40,940 nt of DNA from Alphaproteobacteria bacterium (GTDB lineage: Bacteria > Pseudomonadota > Alphaproteobacteria > Rickettsiales > JADKJE01): assembly GCA_016722515.1 (NCBI GenBank), contig JADKJE010000012.1, positions 1 to 40,940 of the forward strand. The letters run 5' to 3'. A program made the translations under genes and the position numbers. Shown here in pieces: positions 38,103 to 40,940 of this stretch. The notes under the pieces were generated by a model. The model saw only the letters and a list, made by a program, of their open reading frames with translations, had not been told where the DNA came from and made no database searches. Every line of letters begins with the position of its first letter. Positions within the stretch are counted from its first letter, which is position 1.

Positions 38103-38756
38103 ATGCTTACACCACAAGAAGAAGGTAAGAGATTCATTAGCATAAAATCGGATGGTTTGTTCCATGAGAAAGTGAGTCAGGAAACAGAAGGAGCAAAACT
38201 TCGAGAATACAAACTAAAAGACGGAACCGAGGGCAGTAAGTGGGAACTCCTCTACAAAGACCTGTCGAATGTCCACATCAAGAGCATCTACTTTGAAGAT
38301 TCGGAATATGGCGAGAACATCTGCACCACGTTTACTGACGGTGAGAATGAAGTTACATGGTCAGAGAATACAGGCACGAACTTCGGCTCTGACTGGATGA
38401 AGCGTCTGCCTAACCTAGATTTCACCGCGAAAGTTTCTATCAAACCTTACGCATTTACTGATGAGAATAGTGGAAAGACAAAGAAGGGAGTCTCGGTCTA
38501 TCAGAACGACAAGATTTCAGACTTCTTCTATGACTGGGACAAGCGAGAAGAACTCCACGGATTCCCAAAGCCACAGAAAGACCGCTCAGAAATGAAAACA
38601 GACGACTGGAAGCTCTACTTCCTCACAGTAAAGATGTTCTTGGTGGACTACACGAAGAAGAATATCGTGGGTCGCCCAGAAATCACTGTTCACGACCCAT
38701 CAGACTATCCGACACCCGAAGAAGAAGGAATCCGCCCCCAAGATATTCCTTTTTAG
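38103..38756 (+). CDS. SSB-like protein with acidic QDIPF tail (217 aa)
   Basis: The last residues PEEEGIRPQDIPF closely resemble the bacterial SSB C-terminal tip (acidic stretch then D-IPF) that recruits helicases, primases and nucleases. The body is beta-rich with many aromatics (KWELLYKDLSNVHIKSIYFED, NFGSDWMKRLPNLDF), like an OB-fold binding protein of phage type. It would coat single-stranded DNA in phage replication and may interact with host SSB partners. No classic SSB sequence is seen, so the call rests on the tail and context. The 13-mer at 38420 lies inside. Confidence 0.7.
   Translation: MLTPQEEGKRFISIKSDGLFHEKVSQETEGAKLREYKLKDGTEGSKWELLYKDLSNVHIKSIYFEDSEYGENICTTFTDGENEVTWSENTGTNFGSDWMKRLPNLDFTAKVSIKPYAFTDENSGKTKKGVSVYQNDKISDFFYDWDKREELHGFPKPQKDRSEMKTDDWKLYFLTVKMFLVDYTKKNIVGRPEITVHDPSDYPTPEEEGIRPQDIPF
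38420..38432. repeat. Dispersed palindrome, 13-mer class
   Basis: TTTCACCGCGAAA in the SSB-like gene. Confidence 0.5.
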
Positions 38757-38776
38757 AGAAACATAAAGAGTAATAG

Positions 38777-39382
38777 ATGAAGAAGATTCTCCAACTGTGC
38801 GCTGACACGGGTTCTGATACAAAGCCGTGGAAGGACGCGGGCTACGAAGTAATCCTTGTAGGTAAAGATATTGGAGTGGAAAACTACCACCCACCACAGG
38901 ATGTATACGGAATTATCGCCAACCCCGTATGCACAGAGTTCTCCACCGCACGCTCAAACGGAAAGGCTCGCAACCCAGAGGAGGGAATGTTCCTAGTCAA
39001 AGAGTGTCAGAGGATTATCTCGGAGTGCAACCCTACGTTTTGGGTGATTGAAAACCCTGCTAAGGGTGTCTTGAAAAAGTATCTTGGAAAACCAACCTAC
39101 GAATACGAGCCGTGGTGGTATGGAAGCCCATGGACAAAGAAGACAGCGTTGTGGGGCAAGTTCAACATCCCGTCGCGCGTCTACCAGAAATGGGAGGACG
39201 TACCCAAGCTAGAAGGTCTGTATCAGCGACCAGGTCGCAGTAAGCCGTCCCTAGCCTTCATGCACAAGAACCACGTTCGATTCATACCAGAGTTCGCCTG
39301 TTTCAACCCTGACAGCGATATGGAGTTCCGTTCGCTCTGCTCCCAGAAGTTCGCAAAAGCCTTCTTTGAGGCCAATTCTTAG
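38777..39382 (+). CDS. Cytosine-C5 methyltransferase-like protein (201 aa)
   Basis: The N-terminus KKILQLCADTGSDTKPW and VILVGKDIGVENYHPP corresponds to a degenerate SAM-binding motif I. IIANPVCTEFSTARS matches the catalytic PC loop with C52, and WVIENPAKGVLKKYL the ENV motif. The target-recognition region is very short, so specificity is unclear. It may modify phage DNA against restriction, or be a relative with altered chemistry. It follows the SSB-like gene and is the last gene before the second right-hand promoter. Confidence 0.72.
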   Translation: MKKILQLCADTGSDTKPWKDAGYEVILVGKDIGVENYHPPQDVYGIIANPVCTEFSTARSNGKARNPEEGMFLVKECQRIISECNPTFWVIENPAKGVLKKYLGKPTYEYEPWWYGSPWTKKTALWGKFNIPSRVYQKWEDVPKLEGLYQRPGRSKPSLAFMHKNHVRFIPEFACFNPDSDMEFRSLCSQKFAKAFFEANS

Positions 39383-39394
39383 ACTTATCCCCTT
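39382..39394. promoter_or_regulatory. GACTTATCCCCTT element, copy 2
   Basis: Identical 13 bp to the copy at 37745, again 5 bp before a TTGCNT -35 box. Confidence 0.65.
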
Positions 39395-39399
39395 CCTAC

Positions 39400-39427
39400 T
39401 TGCATCCTATAGTATCTAGTATATACT
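39400..39427 (+). promoter_or_regulatory. Rightward promoter P-right-2
   Basis: TTGCAT (39400-39405), 16 bp, TATACT (39422-39427). Leader of about 27 nt to the ATG at 39461. Confidence 0.7.
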
Positions 39428-39460
39428 CTAAGTATTAGACAGTAAGTTCAAACAAACACT

Positions 39461-39670
39461 ATGAACAAAGCAAAAAAGGCAACGCATTGGAAACCTATAG
39501 ATATGAGTGGAAGCGTTTACCCAAACGGAGAACCCTTCCCAGAAGCAGAGACAATGGAGACACGAAAGGTAAAAGAATGGACAGGAGCGCGTAAGTTTTG
39601 GATGGTTATGTTCACGATTGCGGTCTTGATGACGGCGGGCAACTGGATTATTGGACTTCTAATGAACTAA
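39461..39670 (+). CDS. Single-span membrane protein (69 aa)
   Basis: A polar N-terminal half (WKPIDMSGSVYPNGEPFPEA) is followed by a single span (FWMVMFTIAVLMTAGNWIIG) close to the C-terminus. It is the first gene under P-right-2. Early phage membrane proteins often alter the host envelope; no family is known. Confidence 0.65.
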   Translation: MNKAKKATHWKPIDMSGSVYPNGEPFPEAETMETRKVKEWTGARKFWMVMFTIAVLMTAGNWIIGLLMN

Positions 39671-39672
39671 TT

Positions 39673-39834
39673 ATGGACGAACTACAGCGCGACTTTGAAC
39701 TTCACTTGGAGGCGGGACTTGTACACTAGCACGAGACACGAGATGAGGAGGACATCTTTCTTGGAACCGACGCACAATGGAGACACTACTTCAAATTGGC
39801 AGGATGGGAGATTTTACTAGTAAAACCTGATTAG
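39673..39834 (+). pseudogene. Small gene with in-frame TAG at codon 19
   Basis: The frame starts with ATG after the upstream stop and reads MDELQRDFELHLEAGLVH, then TAG at 39727-39729, and continues in the same frame HETRDEEDIFLGTDAQWRHY to a second TAG at 39832. With a residue at the first TAG the 53-residue chain looks like one folded protein. A CAG-to-TAG change or suppression of amber are both possible. The palindrome at 39812 is in the last codons. Confidence 0.5.
39812..39825. repeat. Dispersed palindrome, perfect 14-mer
   Basis: TTTTACTAGTAAAA is a perfect inverted repeat, 10 bp upstream of the next ATG. Confidence 0.75.
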
Positions 39835-39835
39835 T

Positions 39836-39931
39836 ATGGATGTACTTATTCTTTCGGTGGTCTTTCTGGCAGGCGGGGTGACGGGGGCCTTTATATTCGG
39901 CGCGATGCTTGCTTTATCAGCAACTGACTAA
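39836..39931 (+). CDS. Tiny membrane peptide (31 aa)
   Basis: MDVLILSVVFLAGGVTGAFI with a GAML segment makes a single membrane span. It has ATG and TAA and is spaced closely with neighbours. Function unknown. Confidence 0.45.
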   Translation: MDVLILSVVFLAGGVTGAFIFGAMLALSATD

Positions 39932-39933
39932 AC

Positions 39934-40095
39934 ATGAACGACGCATATCAAACAGCTCTAGACCAGTTTCCAGCTTCGCCTACAAATAATGGCCGTGAAA
40001 TCATACTAGGAAAGTGTAAGAGCATGAGCAAGAGCCCTAACGACGCAAAAGCAAAGGACTTGGACGCTCTAGGTTTGCTCTGTGGACCACGATGA
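39934..40095 (+). CDS. Hypothetical protein (53 aa)
   Basis: The protein starts MNDAYQTALDQFPASPTNNG and continues with REIILGKCKSMSKSPND and a final KDLDALGLLC. It begins 2 bp after the previous stop. No family is recognised. Confidence 0.45.
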   Translation: MNDAYQTALDQFPASPTNNGREIILGKCKSMSKSPNDAKAKDLDALGLLCGPR

Positions 40096-40150
40096 CCGAC
40101 TGACCACATGAGGCTAAACAGGACCCTGAAAAACTAACCCAGAATCACAG

Positions 40151-40300
40151 TTGAAACGCCGTACCTACCTAACGTGGGATACATCAGAACAGAAGCGGAA
40201 AATGGAACGATACGCCCGCCAAAAGGGTCTACCACTAGGAACATGGTTAAAGACTCTCGCAATCGAAGAAGTGAACTTTATTGAGCAAGAAAAAGTATGA
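40151..40300 (+). CDS. Second ribbon-helix-helix protein (49 aa, TTG start)
   Basis: The chain has strand RRTYLTWD, helix EQKRKMERYARQKG and helix LPLGTWLKTLAIEEV, the RHH order. I use TTG at 40151 because the shorter ATG form (40202) would lose the strand needed for DNA contact. The last residues NFIEQEKV are repeated at the end of the next protein. Its TGA overlaps the next ATG. It may regulate this early operon or bind the dispersed palindromes. Confidence 0.6.
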   Translation: MKRRTYLTWDTSEQKRKMERYARQKGLPLGTWLKTLAIEEVNFIEQEKV

Positions 40301-40506
40301 AGAAAACAAACGTAACAAAGAGCATATTCATCTTCGAGAAGCAGGAGGACTTGCTTGAGTTTTGGAACGGGTTGACGAAGGAATCAAATGTAACCCACAG
40401 CACGTTTATAGTCTTTAAGAAGCGATGGTTTCACAAGCTGTTGGAAATCATATTCGGAGTAGACAAGAGACACGGAATCAACTTTATTGAGCAGGAGAAG
40501 GTATAA
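40297..40506 (+). CDS. Hypothetical protein sharing a C-terminal tag (69 aa)
   Basis: MKKTNVTKSIFIFEKQEDLL and a later segment THSTFIVFKKRWFHKLLEII suggest an alpha/beta protein with a basic helix. The last eight residues NFIEQEKV are the same as those of the RHH gene, and the DNA is repeated (27 bp, about 4 differences). The start overlaps the upstream stop. Confidence 0.6.
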   Translation: MKKTNVTKSIFIFEKQEDLLEFWNGLTKESNVTHSTFIVFKKRWFHKLLEIIFGVDKRHGINFIEQEKV

Positions 40507-40649
40507 GTTCTTTGAGATGTGAGTTGATGGGGGAATGAAAGGGGGAAGCAAAAGTATACAACCCCGCAGACAGTGTAACGAAGCTTTGTAAGTCCTGTTG
40601 CCTTTCCCCACCAGCTCATATCAAGACCTTATCAGTAAGTAAAATAAAC
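40507..40649. other. Non-coding structured region at the right end
   Basis: GGGGGAAGCAA at 40541-40551 pairs with TTGCCTTTCCCC at 40598-40609 with one bulge, a stem of about 11 bp enclosing 46 nt that has further weak stems (ACAG/CTGT, and CGAAGCTTTG). No U-tract follows, so it is not a typical terminator. It ends in CCCCACCA, like a tRNA end, but lacks a T-arm. It may be a structured RNA or leader of the next gene. No open frame of note is seen. Confidence 0.5.
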
Positions 40650-40940
40650 ATGGATAAAATTGAACTAAGAGAAACCTGCGGAGCTTGTCCTGAACAGTAC
40701 GATGCATTCATGGATGGCAAGCAGGTAGGGTACTTACGTCTACGACACGGAGAGTTCAGAGTTGATTACCCCGAATGTGGTGGAGGCACGATATACAGGG
40801 CCGAGCCAAAAGGTGAGGGTTGTTTTGAGAGTGACGAACGAGAGTATTACTTACGAAAAGCAAAGGAGGCGATTTTAGACCGTATCTCTAACAAGGAGTC
40901 GAAATGCACCTGTGATGGAGACAAAACTCGTTGTAGTGAC
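40650..40940 (+). CDS. Cys-containing hypothetical protein, cut by window end (97+ aa)
   Basis: The product begins MDKIELRETCGACPEQYDAF and continues with FRVDYPECGGGTIYRAEPKG and a YYLRKAKEAILDRI helix. The cysteines (CGAC and PECGG) suggest a metal site, and the start is one I associate with an uncharacterised phage family. No stop is reached. If the ends of the window join, the frame continues into the hydrophobic peptide at 22-93 and stops there. Confidence 0.65.
   Translation, partial: MDKIELRETCGACPEQYDAFMDGKQVGYLRLRHGEFRVDYPECGGGTIYRAEPKGEGCFESDEREYYLRKAKEAILDRISNKESKCTCDGDKTRCSD

Noticed and set aside
40530..40613. Possible tRNA ending CCCCACCA.
   Set aside because: The stretch before the acceptor-like end does not pair as a T-arm, and no GTTCRA-like loop is present. 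I kept it only as a structured region.
40384..40619. Minus-strand frames near the right end.
   Set aside because: They lie opposite a coupled plus-strand gene and a hairpin, with low-complexity translations.
135..40940. Genome-wide reassignment of TAG as a sense codon.
   Set aside because: Many genes end in TAG exactly before the next gene, a promoter or a terminator (for example 2823, 11981, 14371, 39380). Only two in-frame cases are suggestive.
135..40940. TGA recoding as in some Patescibacteria or mycoplasma-like hosts.
   Set aside because: TGA serves as stop in many ATGA overlaps (M23, RecA, GroEL-like, helicase junctions).
1..40940. CRISPR array, insertion sequence or integrase.
   Set aside because: No regularly spaced repeats with unique spacers, no transposase-like frame and no tyrosine or serine recombinase motif was seen. 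The palindromes are irregularly dispersed.

Overview
This window is most of, or possibly all of, the genome of a tailed bacteriophage. It carries small and large terminase, portal, scaffold, HK97-type major capsid protein, decoration proteins, a connector, several adhesins, virion and free lysins, and a replication set (DnaD-like initiator, DnaB-like helicase, CHC2 primase zinc finger, RecA-type ATPase, NinG). I find no tail tube, sheath or tape-measure gene. The virion genes include a transglycosylase-tipped internal protein, so a podovirus-like particle is the best guess. No integrase, repressor of known type, DNA polymerase or RNA polymerase is visible.

Layout. From about 37,705 down to 135 nearly everything is on the minus strand. 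In transcription order this is: a ribbon-helix-helix (RHH) gene and RecA; small genes; a probable origin and the replication genes; a chaperonin block (GroES-like and GroEL-like); terminase, portal, small basic proteins and an endonuclease VII; scaffold and capsid; decoration and coiled-coil proteins; fibres and adhesins; connector and internal proteins; then M23 peptidase, an HNH gene, holin and a transglycosylase. The right end (37,822-40,940) is a plus-strand operon set with an SSB-like protein, a cytosine-C5-methyltransferase-like protein and many tiny genes. A lone plus-strand gene (2,556-2,822), which looks like a cargo gene, sits convergent to the internal virion protein.

Host. I cannot name it. 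Promoters look like ordinary sigma70 sites, but almost no gene has a Shine-Dalgarno sequence. Many starts follow AT-rich leaders, stop/start overlaps, or probable leaderless mRNAs. All three stop codons are used. The small secreted coiled-coil protein resembles proteins common in Patescibacteria, but that is only a hint.

The most unusual signal is a family of about 22 dispersed near-palindromes: 14-mers of form TTTYAC-NN-GTRAAA and 13-mers of form TTTYGC-N-GTGAAA. They lie in genes and between genes, and seven sit just upstream of or on a start codon. All three exact DnaA boxes lie within about 45 bp of one. Two small RHH proteins are candidate binders. A second system is a pair of plus-strand promoters with the same layout: a 13-bp element, 5 bp, TTGCNT, 16 bp, TATACT.

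Several genes are interrupted. The portal, GroES and HNH genes each carry a frame break, and a small zinc-ribbon gene probably does. Two more reading frames are split by an in-frame TAG. Short-run indels explain the portal and GroES breaks, so assembly errors must be separated from real decay or recoding.
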